From: UBA5189 sp035631615
Lineage (GTDB): Bacteria; Chloroflexota; Limnocylindria; Limnocylindrales; CSP1-4
Assembly: GCA_035631615.1 (NCBI GenBank)
Contig: DASQIK010000088.1
Span: 1-64,000, forward strand
Length of the DNA: 64,000 nucleotides
Direction of reading: 5' to 3'
Every line of letters begins with the position of its first letter. Position 1 is the stretch's first letter. Position numbers and translations under genes: made by a program. Of the stretch, positions 27,082-35,633 are shown in pieces. Under the pieces are notes generated by a model, which made no database searches, was not told the origin of the DNA, and worked only from the letters and a program-made list of their open reading frames with translations.

Positions 27082-29853
27082 TCAGAGGGCCGGCAGCACC
27101 TGCAGGTCGGTCTGCGCCGGGGCGAACAGGTCGCCGAGCCGATCGACCCGGTCCACGAGCGTGCGGATCGTCCAGCGATCGCTCCGCAGGTCGGGATCGT
27201 CCAGCTCGTCCCAGGTGATCGGCGCGGAGACCGGCGCTCCGTCTGCCGGCCGCACGGCATACGGCGCGACGAGCGTCTTGATCGAGGCGTTCTGGGTGTA
27301 GTCGAGGCGAGCCTTGCCGCCTCGCCGGTCCTTCGCCCACTCCCACGAAACGAGGTCCGGCACGGTCGCCCCGACGGCCCGCGACAGCCGCTCGACCCAG
27401 TCGCTCGTCTCGCGGAAGCTGTAGCGCCGCTCGATCGGGATCCAGACTTGGATCCCACGCCGGCCTGTCGTCTTCGGGTAGCCGCGCACACCGAGGTGGC
27501 CGAGCGCCGTTCGATACAGACGCGCCAGGGTCAGGGTCTCGTCCCACGTCGTCTTCGTCCCCGGGTCGATGTCGATGAGGGCGAACGTCGGGCGGTCCGG
27601 TGCGTCGAGGCGCGAGGTCCATGCGTGGACCTCGAAGGCGGCCTGGTTGCCGAGCCAGCACAGCGCGGCCACGCGGTCGCCGATGAGGTGCTCGTTCGCG
27701 TCGCGCTCGGAAACGCCGGTCTCCTTCCAGCGGCGCAGCCACGACGGCGCGGTCTCCGGGATGTCCTTCTGCCAGAAGCCGGGGCCGTCCGCACCGTTCG
27801 GGAACCGGTGCAGGTTCAGCGGCCGCTCCTCGAGGTGCGGCAGCATCGCCGGCGCGATCCGCGCGAAATACCGGACCAGCTCGCGCTTCGTGACCGGCTG
27901 CGGCAGGTCACCCTTCGCCTTGCTCCCGTCCGGCTCCGGGTCACCGGCCTTCGGCTTGAAGAGCACCTTGTCGAGGTTGGTGAGCTTGAGCTCGAACCCC
28001 CCGACGGACCAGGTTCCGTCCTTGGTCAGCGCCTCGAGCGCCGCGAGCTCGCCGGCCGAGGCAGCCCATGGAAACGCGTGCGTGGCCACGGCCACAGTGG
28101 CGCCCGCCGACGTCGACGTCGGCGCGTGGCGCTTCGGCGGTAGCGTTGCATCGGCGTCTGGTTCCGCGAGCGCACCCTCGACCTCGTCGACCGCGGCGGT
28201 CGTGGGCACGGCCAGCTCGCGGACCACCTTCGTCGGGGCCTTGCCGCCCTCGTCGAAGCCCTTGAACGCGGCCTGGCGGACGATGCCGTCACGGGTCCAG
28301 CCGCCGAGCTCCGCGCGAATGACCAGCTCCGGCTTCACCCAGACGACGTCCTTCAGCTCGCCGCCCCAGCGGCCCTTGTAGTCCTTCGGAGGCGGCGGAT
28401 CGAACGGGGATTCGGCGGTCTCGAGCGCGGCCAGCCGCTCCCGGAGGCGCTTGCGCGTCGCCGCCTTGAACCCCGAGCCGACCTTGCCGGCGAACCGGAG
28501 CTTGGGCTTCCCGCGGCCCTCGCGCTCGTACACGCCGACGACCACCGCGCCGAGGTCCCTCGCGGCGCCTTCGCCCGGCGTCCAGCCACCGACCACGAGC
28601 TCCTGCTCGGGGCGGATCTTGATCTTCAGCCACGTCCTGGCGCGCTTGCCCGGCTCGTACAGCGATCGGCGGTGCTTGGCGATGACGCCCTCGAGGCCCT
28701 GCGCCTTTGCGGCCTCATGGAACGCGACACCCTCCCCGATCACGTGGTCGGCGAAGCGCACCCGCCGATCGTCGGCGCGGAGGATCGACCGGAGCAGCTG
28801 CTTCCGGCTCTCGAGCGGGACGCCGAGCAGCGAGCGCCCGTCCAGGAACAGGAGGTCGAACGCCTGGTAGACGAACCGGGTCGATGCGCCGCCAGTCGCC
28901 TCCTGGAGCAGGCTGAAGTCGGGCAGGCCGTCCTCGCCGATCGCGACGACCTCGCCGTCGACGATCGCCTCACGGGCATCGATCCAGGTCGCCTTCGTGA
29001 GCAGCTTCGGGAAGTACGCCTCGGCGTCGTTGCCGTTGCGCGTGTAGGTCTTCGCGCTGCCGTCGCGGACGACCGCCTCGACGCGATAGCCGTCCCACTT
29101 GACCTCGAACAGCCAGTCGTCGTCGCGGAACGGGCGGTCTGCGAGGGTGGCGGCCATCGGCTCGATGAACGCCGGCAGCTTGGCGTCCTTTGCGCCGCTC
29201 AGGTCGATCTCGGCGACTGCTGCGGGCGCGTGGCTGATCCAGATCGCGTCGCGGTCGGCCCTGACCTCGTCGTTGGTCCGGCCGGTCTTCACGCTCTGCG
29301 GAAGGTCCTCGGCGTCCCAGCCGGTGACGGCGGCATCGTCGCGCTTGTGGATGAGGAGCCACTGGTCGCCGCCCTCGTCATCGCGCTCGCGCTCCCGCCC
29401 GCGGGCGCCGCGGCCGCTGGTCCTGACGATCGTGAACCGGCCACGCAGCTTCTCGCCCGCGAGGACGAACTTGAGCTCGCCGTCCTCGACCGCGCGGCGC
29501 CCATCGGGCGTCTCGGATTCCGCCGCCCAGGTGCCCCAGTCCCAGACGATCACGTCGCCGCCGCCGTACTCGCCCTTCGGGATCACGCCCTCGAAGTCGA
29601 GATACTCGATCGGGTGGTCCTCGACGTGGACGGCCATGCGCCGAGCGCTCGGGTCCAGCGTCGGGCCCTTGGGCACCGCCCACGAGACAAGCACGCCGTC
29701 GATCTCGAGCCGGAAGTCATAGTGCAGCCGCGTCGCACGGTGGCGCTGCACGACGAACCGGCCGCTGCGCGAGGTGGCGCCCGACACCGCCCCGCCGGCA
29801 GGCTCGGACGTCTTTCGGAAGTTGCGCTTGCGCTGGTATTCCTCGAGGGGCAT
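27082..29853 (-). CDS. ligD: ATP-dependent DNA ligase LigD (PE-LIG-POL)
   Basis: 923 residues, three modules. The 3'-phosphoesterase domain has RFVVQRHRATRLHYDFRLEIDGVLVSWAVPKGPT and PIEYLDFEGVIPKGEYGGG (residues about 30-170). The ligase domain has EVKWDGYRVEAVV with the adenylated Lys (about 252), EGVIAKHRRSLYEPG and WLKIK. The polymerase/primase domain has LVRYFARIAPAMLPHLEERPLNLHRFPNG and FALIDIDPGTKTTWDET (metal Asp pair, about 761). The order PE-LIG-POL is the Pseudomonas type. With Ku, LigD repairs double-strand breaks by end joining. ATG 29853 gives the usual opening PLEEYQRKRNF; an upstream GTG (29877) is possible. Confidence 0.96.
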   Translation of the reverse strand: MPLEEYQRKRNFRKTSEPAGGAVSGATSRSGRFVVQRHRATRLHYDFRLEIDGVLVSWAVPKGPTLDPSARRMAVHVEDHPIEYLDFEGVIPKGEYGGGDVIVWDWGTWAAESETPDGRRAVEDGELKFVLAGEKLRGRFTIVRTSGRGARGRERERDDEGGDQWLLIHKRDDAAVTGWDAEDLPQSVKTGRTNDEVRADRDAIWISHAPAAVAEIDLSGAKDAKLPAFIEPMAATLADRPFRDDDWLFEVKWDGYRVEAVVRDGSAKTYTRNGNDAEAYFPKLLTKATWIDAREAIVDGEVVAIGEDGLPDFSLLQEATGGASTRFVYQAFDLLFLDGRSLLGVPLESRKQLLRSILRADDRRVRFADHVIGEGVAFHEAAKAQGLEGVIAKHRRSLYEPGKRARTWLKIKIRPEQELVVGGWTPGEGAARDLGAVVVGVYEREGRGKPKLRFAGKVGSGFKAATRKRLRERLAALETAESPFDPPPPKDYKGRWGGELKDVVWVKPELVIRAELGGWTRDGIVRQAAFKGFDEGGKAPTKVVRELAVPTTAAVDEVEGALAEPDADATLPPKRHAPTSTSAGATVAVATHAFPWAASAGELAALEALTKDGTWSVGGFELKLTNLDKVLFKPKAGDPEPDGSKAKGDLPQPVTKRELVRYFARIAPAMLPHLEERPLNLHRFPNGADGPGFWQKDIPETAPSWLRRWKETGVSERDANEHLIGDRVAALCWLGNQAAFEVHAWTSRLDAPDRPTFALIDIDPGTKTTWDETLTLARLYRTALGHLGVRGYPKTTGRRGIQVWIPIERRYSFRETSDWVERLSRAVGATVPDLVSWEWAKDRRGGKARLDYTQNASIKTLVAPYAVRPADGAPVSAPITWDELDDPDLRSDRWTIRTLVDRVDRLGDLFAPAQTDLQVLPAL

Positions 29854-29915
29854 CGCGCCAAGTTTGGTCGGCGGCACGGCTCGCCGTCCACCGCGGCCCT
29901 AGCATGGCGAGCCTC

Positions 29916-30635
29916 GTGCGCGGCTTCCTCGGCTTCACGGTGCTCGCCCTCGTCGGGCTCGCTGCCCTCGTCTTCTTCGTGCTGCCGACGCTGGTGCAGC
30001 CGATGGTCGTGAGCGCGGTCCGCTCGGCGCTCGCGTTCGGCGATCAGGCGCTCCAGATCGACGCGACGGTGACGGGCCCGGGGTTGCTCGGCGGCGCCAT
30101 CGACGAGATCCGGATTCGCGGGTCGAACCTCGACGTCATCAGCCCCAACGCGGGCGTCAGGATCGGTAAGCTCGACGTGACCCTGCACCACGTCTCGATC
30201 GGCGACCACGCCTTCAGGGCGGTCTCCGGCGGCCTCGACGATGTCGCCATCCCGCTGTCGAATGGCGCGCCGATCACGATCCTCCGCGTCGAGCTCACGG
30301 GCGAATCGAACGCCGTGACCGGAGCGGCGCAGTTCGGACCCGAGCAGGCGCGCGCGTTCATCACGCGCTGTTTCGCCGACGCAGGGATCACCGTCGATGG
30401 TGTCCAGCTCGAGGACGGGAGGGTGGCCGTGATGGTGTTCGGCCAGCGCGTGGACCTCGCGATCGGCGTGCAGGACGGGGCGCTGGTCGTGCCCGATGCA
30501 CTGGGCGCCGGCCCGATCACGCTCATCCAGCCGGGCGTCGACGATCAGTGGCGGCTGACAGGGACCTCCGTCACGCCGGGCAGCCTGGAGATCGACGTGG
30601 TGGTCAACGCGGCGACGCTGCTCGCGCGCAGGTAA
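29916..30635 (+). CDS. DUF2993 (LmeA-like) membrane-anchored protein
   Basis: 239 residues. An N-terminal membrane anchor (GFTVLALVGLAALVFFVLPTLV) is followed by a beta-rich domain with the DUF2993 pattern: GPGLLGGAIDEIRIRGSNLDV, GKLDVTLHHVSIGDHAFRAVSGGLDDVAIPL, TGAAQFGPEQARAFI and QVDLAIG-like strands. LmeA in actinobacteria is an envelope lipid-binding protein; the role here is unknown. An ATG at 29904 overlaps the TAGCAT -10 box (29900-29905); GTG 29916 is 10 nt after the box and fits the local leaderless rule better. Sits between ligD and ku on the opposite strand. Confidence 0.78.
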   Translation: MRGFLGFTVLALVGLAALVFFVLPTLVQPMVVSAVRSALAFGDQALQIDATVTGPGLLGGAIDEIRIRGSNLDVISPNAGVRIGKLDVTLHHVSIGDHAFRAVSGGLDDVAIPLSNGAPITILRVELTGESNAVTGAAQFGPEQARAFITRCFADAGITVDGVQLEDGRVAVMVFGQRVDLAIGVQDGALVVPDALGAGPITLIQPGVDDQWRLTGTSVTPGSLEIDVVVNAATLLARR

Positions 30636-30670
30636 CGGCCTGCCGGAAAGGGGCGAACCCCGGCGGGTTC

Positions 30671-31624
30671 CTAGGCGCTCTTGCGGCGACGGGCGGGGCG
30701 CTCATCCTCGGCTTCGGCGGCGGGCCTGTCGGCCTTCGCCGCGGCCTTGCCGGCCTTCGCCGCGGGCGTCGCGGCGTTCGCGGCGCGCTGCTCCTTTGCC
30801 TCGGCGACGGAGACCGGCTTGCCCGTCCGCGCCTCTCTGGCGGAGGTGGCCGCATTCACGCTCGCCTGGAGGGCGGCCATCAGGTCGACGAGCTTCGTCG
30901 GCTCCTCGGCCGGCTCGACCTCGACCGTCTCGCGACCCTCGATCTTGGACTCGATGACCTGCATCAGCGCCTCGCGATACTCGTCGCGATAGGCAGACGG
31001 ATCGAACTCGCCGGTCATCGCCTCGATCAGCTGCGAGGCCATCTTCTTCTCGGCCGGCTTGAGCTCGACCTCCTCGTCGGGAATGTCGAGCTCAGCCAGG
31101 GCGCGGATCTCGTCGGGCCAGTACAGGGTCGAGAGGAGCATCGTGTTCTCGAATGGGTCGAGCGCGGCAAGCGCCTCACGATCGCGGATCACGATCTTGC
31201 AGATGGCGGTGAGCCCCTTGTCCTGGAGGACCTCTCTGAGCAGTGCAAACGCCTTGCGGCCGACGCGATCCGGCTCGAGGTAGTAGGCCTGCTTGACGAA
31301 CTTGGTCTGGCTCTCGGCCTCGGTGGCGTCCACGAATTGCTCGATCTCGATGGAGCGGACGGTCTTCAGCGGCAGCTTTTCGAGGTCCTCGTCGGTGATG
31401 ACCACGTACTTGTCGGGAGCGTATTCATAGCCCTTGACCGTGTCGGTCCGGGAGATGATCTCCTCCTCGACCGGGCAGAAGACCTTCATCTGGATCCGCG
31501 ACAGGTCCTCGGCGTGGAGCATGTTGAAGCTCACGCCGGCGCGCGATTCCGTGGCCAGGTACAGCTTCACCGGGATCGTCACGAGGCCGAACTGGATGGC
31601 CCCCTTCCACATGGAGCGCGCCAC
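30671..31624 (-). CDS. ku: Ku protein (bacterial NHEJ)
   Basis: 317 residues. The N-terminus ARSMWKGAIQFGLVTIPVKLY is nearly invariant in bacterial Ku. The barrel continues with VKGYEYAPDKYVVITDEDLEKLPLKTVRSIEIEQFVD and AYYLEPD, ending with KIEGRETVEVEP, then a Lys/Ala-rich basic tail (about residues 260-317) of the kind that binds DNA. Ku caps DNA ends and recruits LigD. The GTG start 31624 is preceded by GAGGGAGA at good spacing; ATG 31612 would truncate the conserved start. A TAGAGT box lies about 45 nt further upstream. Confidence 0.96.
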   Translation of the reverse strand: MARSMWKGAIQFGLVTIPVKLYLATESRAGVSFNMLHAEDLSRIQMKVFCPVEEEIISRTDTVKGYEYAPDKYVVITDEDLEKLPLKTVRSIEIEQFVDATEAESQTKFVKQAYYLEPDRVGRKAFALLREVLQDKGLTAICKIVIRDREALAALDPFENTMLLSTLYWPDEIRALAELDIPDEEVELKPAEKKMASQLIEAMTGEFDPSAYRDEYREALMQVIESKIEGRETVEVEPAEEPTKLVDLMAALQASVNAATSAREARTGKPVSVAEAKEQRAANAATPAAKAGKAAAKADRPAAEAEDERPARRRKSA

Positions 31625-31762
31625 GGGTCTCCCTCATGCTCGTCGCGAATCCCGCTCGCCGCTAGCGGGAGCCGACTCTACCACCGACCGGCAACCGGGC
31701 CGAACGACGGACCCTGTCCGCGGCCTTCCGATTGCGCGGCAACGCGCAGGTACCCTGCGGAC

Positions 31763-32215
31763 GTGCGCTTCAACAGCACCCTCGAGTCGGCGGGCAAGAC
31801 GGCGGCCGGATTCCACGTCCCTGAGGCCGTGCTGGATTCGCTGGCGGGCGGGCGGCGCCCGAAGGTGCGCGTCACGATCAACCGGCACACCTGGCGCACG
31901 AGCGTCGGGATCGTGGACGGGCGCTCGATGATCGGGATCCCCGTCGAGCATCGGGCAGCTGCACGGGTGACGCCGGGCGACGTGCTGGATGTCGACGTCG
32001 AGCTCGACACCGAGGTCCGCGAGGTCACGATCCCGGACGACTTCGCCGCGGCGCTGGCACCGTTCCCCGAGGCGCGCGCCTTCTTCGACAACCGCAACTA
32101 CAGCGAGCGGCGCTGGTTCGTGCTGGGCATCGAGGATGCGAAGACGCCAGAGACGCGGGCTCGACGCATCGAGAAGGCTGTCGAGCGCCTCCGCGAGGGC
32201 CGCGGCCAGCGCTGA
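31763..32215 (+). CDS. DUF1905 / YdeI-OmpD-associated family protein
   Basis: 150 residues in two parts: an N-terminal beta domain (RFNSTLESAGKTAAGFHVPEAVLDSLAGG, VRVTINRHTWRTSVGIVDGRSMIGIPVEHR, GDVLDVDVELD) typical of DUF1905, and a C-terminal helical part (FAAALAPFPEARAFFDNRNYSERRWFVLGIEDAKTPETRARRIEKAVERL) typical of YdeI/OmpD-associated proteins. Biochemical role unknown. GTG 31763 with TACCCT 6 nt upstream, leaderless type. Confidence 0.85.
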   Translation: MRFNSTLESAGKTAAGFHVPEAVLDSLAGGRRPKVRVTINRHTWRTSVGIVDGRSMIGIPVEHRAAARVTPGDVLDVDVELDTEVREVTIPDDFAAALAPFPEARAFFDNRNYSERRWFVLGIEDAKTPETRARRIEKAVERLREGRGQR

Positions 32216-32224
32216 GGGGCTGCC

Positions 32225-32494
32225 CTAGATCCGGCGGGTCTTCGCTCCGGCCCCGGCGCGCTGCTCGCCGCGCTGTTCGAGCTCGGTGGCAAAGTCATTG
32301 ATCGGAACGATCCGACGGCCTGACCCGGAGTGGGTCCAGAGCGGCTTCGCCGCATCGAGCCGGATCAGCACCGCGAGCATGATCGCGGGGACGAGCGCGA
32401 GGCCCGCCGGCAAGCCCATCAGGCCGAAGGCCAGGCCACCGCCGGACCAGCCGGCGAAAAACCACAGGATGCTGGCCAGGTTGCGCTTGTTCAT
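32225..32494 (-). CDS. Small membrane protein, unknown function
   Basis: 89 residues: a short basic N-terminus (MNKRNLAS), two membrane segments (ILWFFAGWSGGGLAFGL; GLALVPAIMLAVLIRL) and a 35-residue hydrophilic tail ending AKTRRI. No family recognised. ATG 32494; no good Shine-Dalgarno, and CATCCT lies 7 nt upstream as a degenerate -10. Confidence 0.6.
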   Translation of the reverse strand: MNKRNLASILWFFAGWSGGGLAFGLMGLPAGLALVPAIMLAVLIRLDAAKPLWTHSGSGRRIVPINDFATELEQRGEQRAGAGAKTRRI

Positions 32495-32601
32495 GCGGCG
32501 CAGGATGCCGCCACGACCTCGGCGAGGGCAGTCGTACCTTCGTTCAGCGCGGCGTTCGCTTGGTCCGGTGCAGGGATGCGCCAGTTTGAAACCGCGGCCG
32601 G

Positions 32602-33855
32602 TCAGCTCCGGGCGAGCTCCCGCTCCGCCCGGGAGATCCACGCAAGCACGGCTTCACGGAGCTTGTCCAGGCCGCTCGAGACGGCCGCGGACGTGCTGCC
32701 GATGTTCGACAGCTGGACCTTGAGGCTGCGGACGTTCTCGAGGGCCTCGCGGATGGCCGTGAGGCACGCCGTGACCTCGGCGAGGTCGACCTCGGCCTCG
32801 GACTCGCGAATGGTCGTGAGCGCGAGCAGCCGGACCAGTCGAACCGCTGCCTGCAGGGTGGCGGCGTCCGGGTCCGCCGGGTCGATGACCGCGTAGACGT
32901 CCCCCGCTCGCACGTCGAACGGGGCGATGCCACTCGGGGCGTGCTCCGGTGTGAACACCACGAGTGCGGCTGCCGCGTCGCGATTGGTCTTCGCGGCGCG
33001 GAGCTCGTCGCGCATCTCGCGGCCCGACATCCTGCGGTTCTTCGCCTCGATGACCACCCGCAGGTCGCACCCATGCGCGAGGTCCGGGTCCAGCGTCAGC
33101 ACGAAGTCGCCCTTCTTCGAGCGGCCCGCGTCACCCGCGTCGTTGCCGCAGCGCTCGAGCAGGTCGTTCGCGCCGCGCGCGATGTCGCCGAGCATGCCTT
33201 CCAGGAGGTCCTCGAAGTCGCCGCCCTTGGCGGCCGACTTCGCCCGCTGCTCGCCGCGCGCCTTCTGGGCGGCCTCGATGGCCACCAGCTGCTCATGGAG
33301 CGCCTTGAAGCCGTTCTCCATCTCCATGCGGAACTGGTGCAGCGGCGAGTTCATGCGGGTCGGGTCGAGCAGCTGCGCCAGGCGCGAGCCGTCGCCGTCG
33401 AAGTACGTCTCGAGCATGGTCCCGATGCGGCCGATGGCGGAGTCACGCCGACGCGGGTCGAACAGCTCGTCGACCATGGAGCGGAGCTTGCCCCGGTCGC
33501 CGAGGAATGCCTCGAGGGTGCGAGGGAGGCGCCCGCCGTCGTCGCCGAAGTTGGCCCGGAGCACCTGCTCCAGGGCCGCCGCGGCCTGTTCGTTCGCGGC
33601 GCGGCTCTGGTCCGCGAACCGGTCGAACTCGGCGCGAACGGCATCCACATTGAGTGTGACGCCGACGCTCTGGAGGGCGGTCAGCCCGATGCGCAGCGCA
33701 CGCTCGACCAGGATTGCGTGGTCGTCCATCGGCTGGGCGCCGAGCCACGTGGCGAGCGCGCCATCGCTCAGCGACAGGCGGTCGACGTCGATGCGGTCGC
33801 CCGCGACGCGGACGGCCGGCTGGGCGCTCGGGAAGGTGACGATGCGGGCTTCCAT
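32602..33855 (-). CDS. Coiled-coil protein with C-terminal PD-(D/E)XK nuclease-like region
   Basis: 417 residues. The first 240 are helical and charged (ANEQAAAALEQVLRANFGD, LHQFRMEMENGFKALHEQLVAIEAAQKARGEQRAKS). Then comes GGDFEDLLEGMLGDIA, a KGDFVLTLDPD strand (Asp about 251) and LRVVIEAKNRRMSGREMRDEL (Glu and Lys about 270 and 272). The E...D...E-x-K spacing over adjacent strands is that of restriction-endonuclease-like folds, and the long helical N-terminus recalls RmuC. Nuclease activity is inferred only. It is near ku and ligD but separately transcribed; ATG 33855. Confidence 0.55.
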   Translation of the reverse strand: MEARIVTFPSAQPAVRVAGDRIDVDRLSLSDGALATWLGAQPMDDHAILVERALRIGLTALQSVGVTLNVDAVRAEFDRFADQSRAANEQAAAALEQVLRANFGDDGGRLPRTLEAFLGDRGKLRSMVDELFDPRRRDSAIGRIGTMLETYFDGDGSRLAQLLDPTRMNSPLHQFRMEMENGFKALHEQLVAIEAAQKARGEQRAKSAAKGGDFEDLLEGMLGDIARGANDLLERCGNDAGDAGRSKKGDFVLTLDPDLAHGCDLRVVIEAKNRRMSGREMRDELRAAKTNRDAAAALVVFTPEHAPSGIAPFDVRAGDVYAVIDPADPDAATLQAAVRLVRLLALTTIRESEAEVDLAEVTACLTAIREALENVRSLKVQLSNIGSTSAAVSSGLDKLREAVLAWISRAERELARS

Positions 33856-33955
33856 GCCGTGAGGTTGCCCCCGCCCCGTGCCACCTCTGCTGTCACAACT
33901 TCTGGTATGCATCACCGACGCGGGCACCTGCCGCAAGGACCAGAAGGGAAGACCG

Positions 33956-34819
33956 ATGGAGGCCACGGATGAACGCCGCGCGGTCGCGGCTGCCATCGCG
34001 ATCGCCGCGGAGCTCGGCCTGGATGCCGAGGACGCGGACGTGCTCTCCAACTCGAACCGGCTCGCCCTGCGCCTGCTCCCCTGCGACACGCTCGCGCGCG
34101 TCGCGCCGCCGACGCATCAGGCAGCGGTATTCGAGGTCGATCTCGCGCGCCGGCTGGCCGGCACCGATGCCCCGCTCGGCGCCCTGGAGCCTCGGGTGGC
34201 GCCGCGCGTCTACCGGCGCGACGGGCACCTGATCACGTTCTGGACCTACTACCGACCCCTCGGATCGGCGATCGCATCGGATGCCTACGCCATCGGCCTC
34301 GAAGCGCTGCACGGCGCCATGCGCGAGGTCGAGGTTCCTGCTCCGCTCTTCACCGATCGGGTCGCCGAGGCGGAGCGACTCGTCGCGAGCCGAGATCGAA
34401 CGCCGGCGCTCGGCGATGGCGACCGCGCGCTGCTCGGCAGCACGTTACGGAGCCTGACCCGAACGATCCTCGATCGCGGCGCCGCCGAACAGCTGCTCCA
34501 CGGCGAGCCGCACCCCGGCAACGTGCTGAGCACGAGCTCGGGCCCGCGCTTCATCGACCTCGAGACGTGCTCTCGCGGCCCGATCGAGTTCGACCTCGCG
34601 CACGTCCCCGAGGCCGTGAGCGATCGCTACCCAGGCGTCGACCGAGCCCTGCTCCGCGACTGTCGAACTCTCGTCCTCGCGATGGTCGCGACCTGGCGCT
34701 GGGATCGCGACGACCAGCTGCCGGACAGACGCGCGTTGGGCATCGAGTGGACCGCACAGGTCCGCGCGGCGGGCGAGGACCGTCAGGCTCGGACATCCGC
34801 GATCGCGGTCGACGAGTAG
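33956..34819 (+). CDS. Aminoglycoside phosphotransferase-like (APH) kinase
   Basis: 287 residues of the APH/choline-kinase fold. An N-lobe with NRLALRLLPCDTLARVAP is followed by the catalytic loop LLHGEPHPGNVLSTSSGPRFIDLETCSRGPIEFDLAHVP: HGEPHPGN is the Brenner motif (usually HGDxxxxN, Asp replaced by Glu) and IDLE the Mg-binding IDxE/D. Substrate unknown; such orphan APH proteins may phosphorylate antibiotics, sugars or small alcohols. ATG 33956 has AAGGGAAG upstream. The 3' end overlaps the convergent gene at 34783 by 37 bp. Confidence 0.82.
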   Translation: MEATDERRAVAAAIAIAAELGLDAEDADVLSNSNRLALRLLPCDTLARVAPPTHQAAVFEVDLARRLAGTDAPLGALEPRVAPRVYRRDGHLITFWTYYRPLGSAIASDAYAIGLEALHGAMREVEVPAPLFTDRVAEAERLVASRDRTPALGDGDRALLGSTLRSLTRTILDRGAAEQLLHGEPHPGNVLSTSSGPRFIDLETCSRGPIEFDLAHVPEAVSDRYPGVDRALLRDCRTLVLAMVATWRWDRDDQLPDRRALGIEWTAQVRAAGEDRQARTSAIAVDE

Positions 34820-35262
34820 ACGAGCTCACCTTTGACCCGCTCCTCGAACCGGAGGGGCATGCCCGGCGCGGACGTCGCGAACCAGAACGTGTCGACCGTG
34901 TCGCCATCGACGCGCGTGTAGCGCAGGCAGTCGTAGCGGCCGGCCGGGATGTCGATCGTCTCCTTGTCGATCCGCGTGGAGTCGGCCGGCATCGAGGCGT
35001 GCTCCTGGAACTCGCGCCACGTCGCGTGATCGGAAACCGGCTCGGTCAGGCGCCGTCCATCTGGCGCTTCGGCCCAGGACTCCCGGTCTGCCCCGTCAGC
35101 GTCGCACGACAGGAACCGAGTGACCCGGACGATGGGTTCGGCGCCTGCCTCGATGACGAGCGAGCGGACGGTCCGCCCCGGCGGGCAGCCTTCGCGGATC
35201 TCGGCCGCCGTGAACGGCGTCGGCAGGTGGTCCGGCCGGAGGACGTGCGGATCGGCGACCAC
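34783..35262 (-). CDS. Uncharacterised protein in operon with uraH
   Basis: 159 residues, no signal peptide. Mostly beta-strand prediction by eye: TVRSLVIEAGAEPIVRVTRFLSCDADG, then IDIPAGRYDCLRYTRVDGDTVDTFWFATSAPGMPLRFEERVKGELVYSSTAI. The last part resembles the DUF3108/lipocalin-like barrel pattern ('aG.ydClrY...d....FWfa...PgmPlr.e') but I do not recognise a family firmly. It starts (GTG 35262) 4 nt after the uraH stop, so the two are one unit; a role in urate/ureide handling is possible by context only. Confidence 0.65.
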   Translation of the reverse strand: MVADPHVLRPDHLPTPFTAAEIREGCPPGRTVRSLVIEAGAEPIVRVTRFLSCDADGADRESWAEAPDGRRLTEPVSDHATWREFQEHASMPADSTRIDKETIDIPAGRYDCLRYTRVDGDTVDTFWFATSAPGMPLRFEERVKGELVYSSTAIADVRA

Positions 35263-35266
35263 GGGC

Positions 35267-35620
35267 TCAGCTGCCGCGATAGGTCGTCATCGAATAGGGC
35301 GCCAGCAGCAACGGCACGTGGTACGAGCGCGTGACGTCCGCCACACGGAGATCCACCGAGATGCGCCGGAAGAATCGATCGTCGGATGCCTCGGGCGTCG
35401 TCCGTCCGGAGAGGATGAACTCGAGCCGATAGTCCCCCGGCGACATCGGTCGATCGAGGAGGTCGCGGACGCGGCCGTCGGCGTCGGTCAGGGCCTGGGT
35501 CAGCCGGATCGGGCGGGCATCCTCGCCGAGCTTGTACAGCGACACGTGGACGCCCGCTGCCGGCGAGCCGGTCTCCGTGTCGAGAACGTGCGTGGAGATG
35601 GTCGGCGCTTGTTCGGCCAC
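35267..35620 (-). CDS. uraH: 5-hydroxyisourate hydrolase (transthyretin-like)
   Basis: 117 residues, the family length. ISTHVLDTETGSPAAGVHVSLYKL holds the first active-site His; TDADGRV and the C-terminal tetrapeptide YRGS are the HIU-hydrolase signature that distinguishes it from transthyretin. It converts 5-hydroxyisourate to OHCU in urate breakdown. GTG 35620 with GGGAGG four bases upstream. Divergent to the DUF3830 gene with only 13 bp between, so the uraH promoter must lie inside that gene's coding region. Confidence 0.95.
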   Translation of the reverse strand: MAEQAPTISTHVLDTETGSPAAGVHVSLYKLGEDARPIRLTQALTDADGRVRDLLDRPMSPGDYRLEFILSGRTTPEASDDRFFRRISVDLRVADVTRSYHVPLLLAPYSMTTYRGS

Positions 35621-35633
35621 CTATCCTCCCGGA

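Noticed and set aside
32602..33855. Calling this gene rmuC
   Set aside because: The helical N-terminus fits, but the conserved RmuC core is not visible; only the general E-x-K pattern is.
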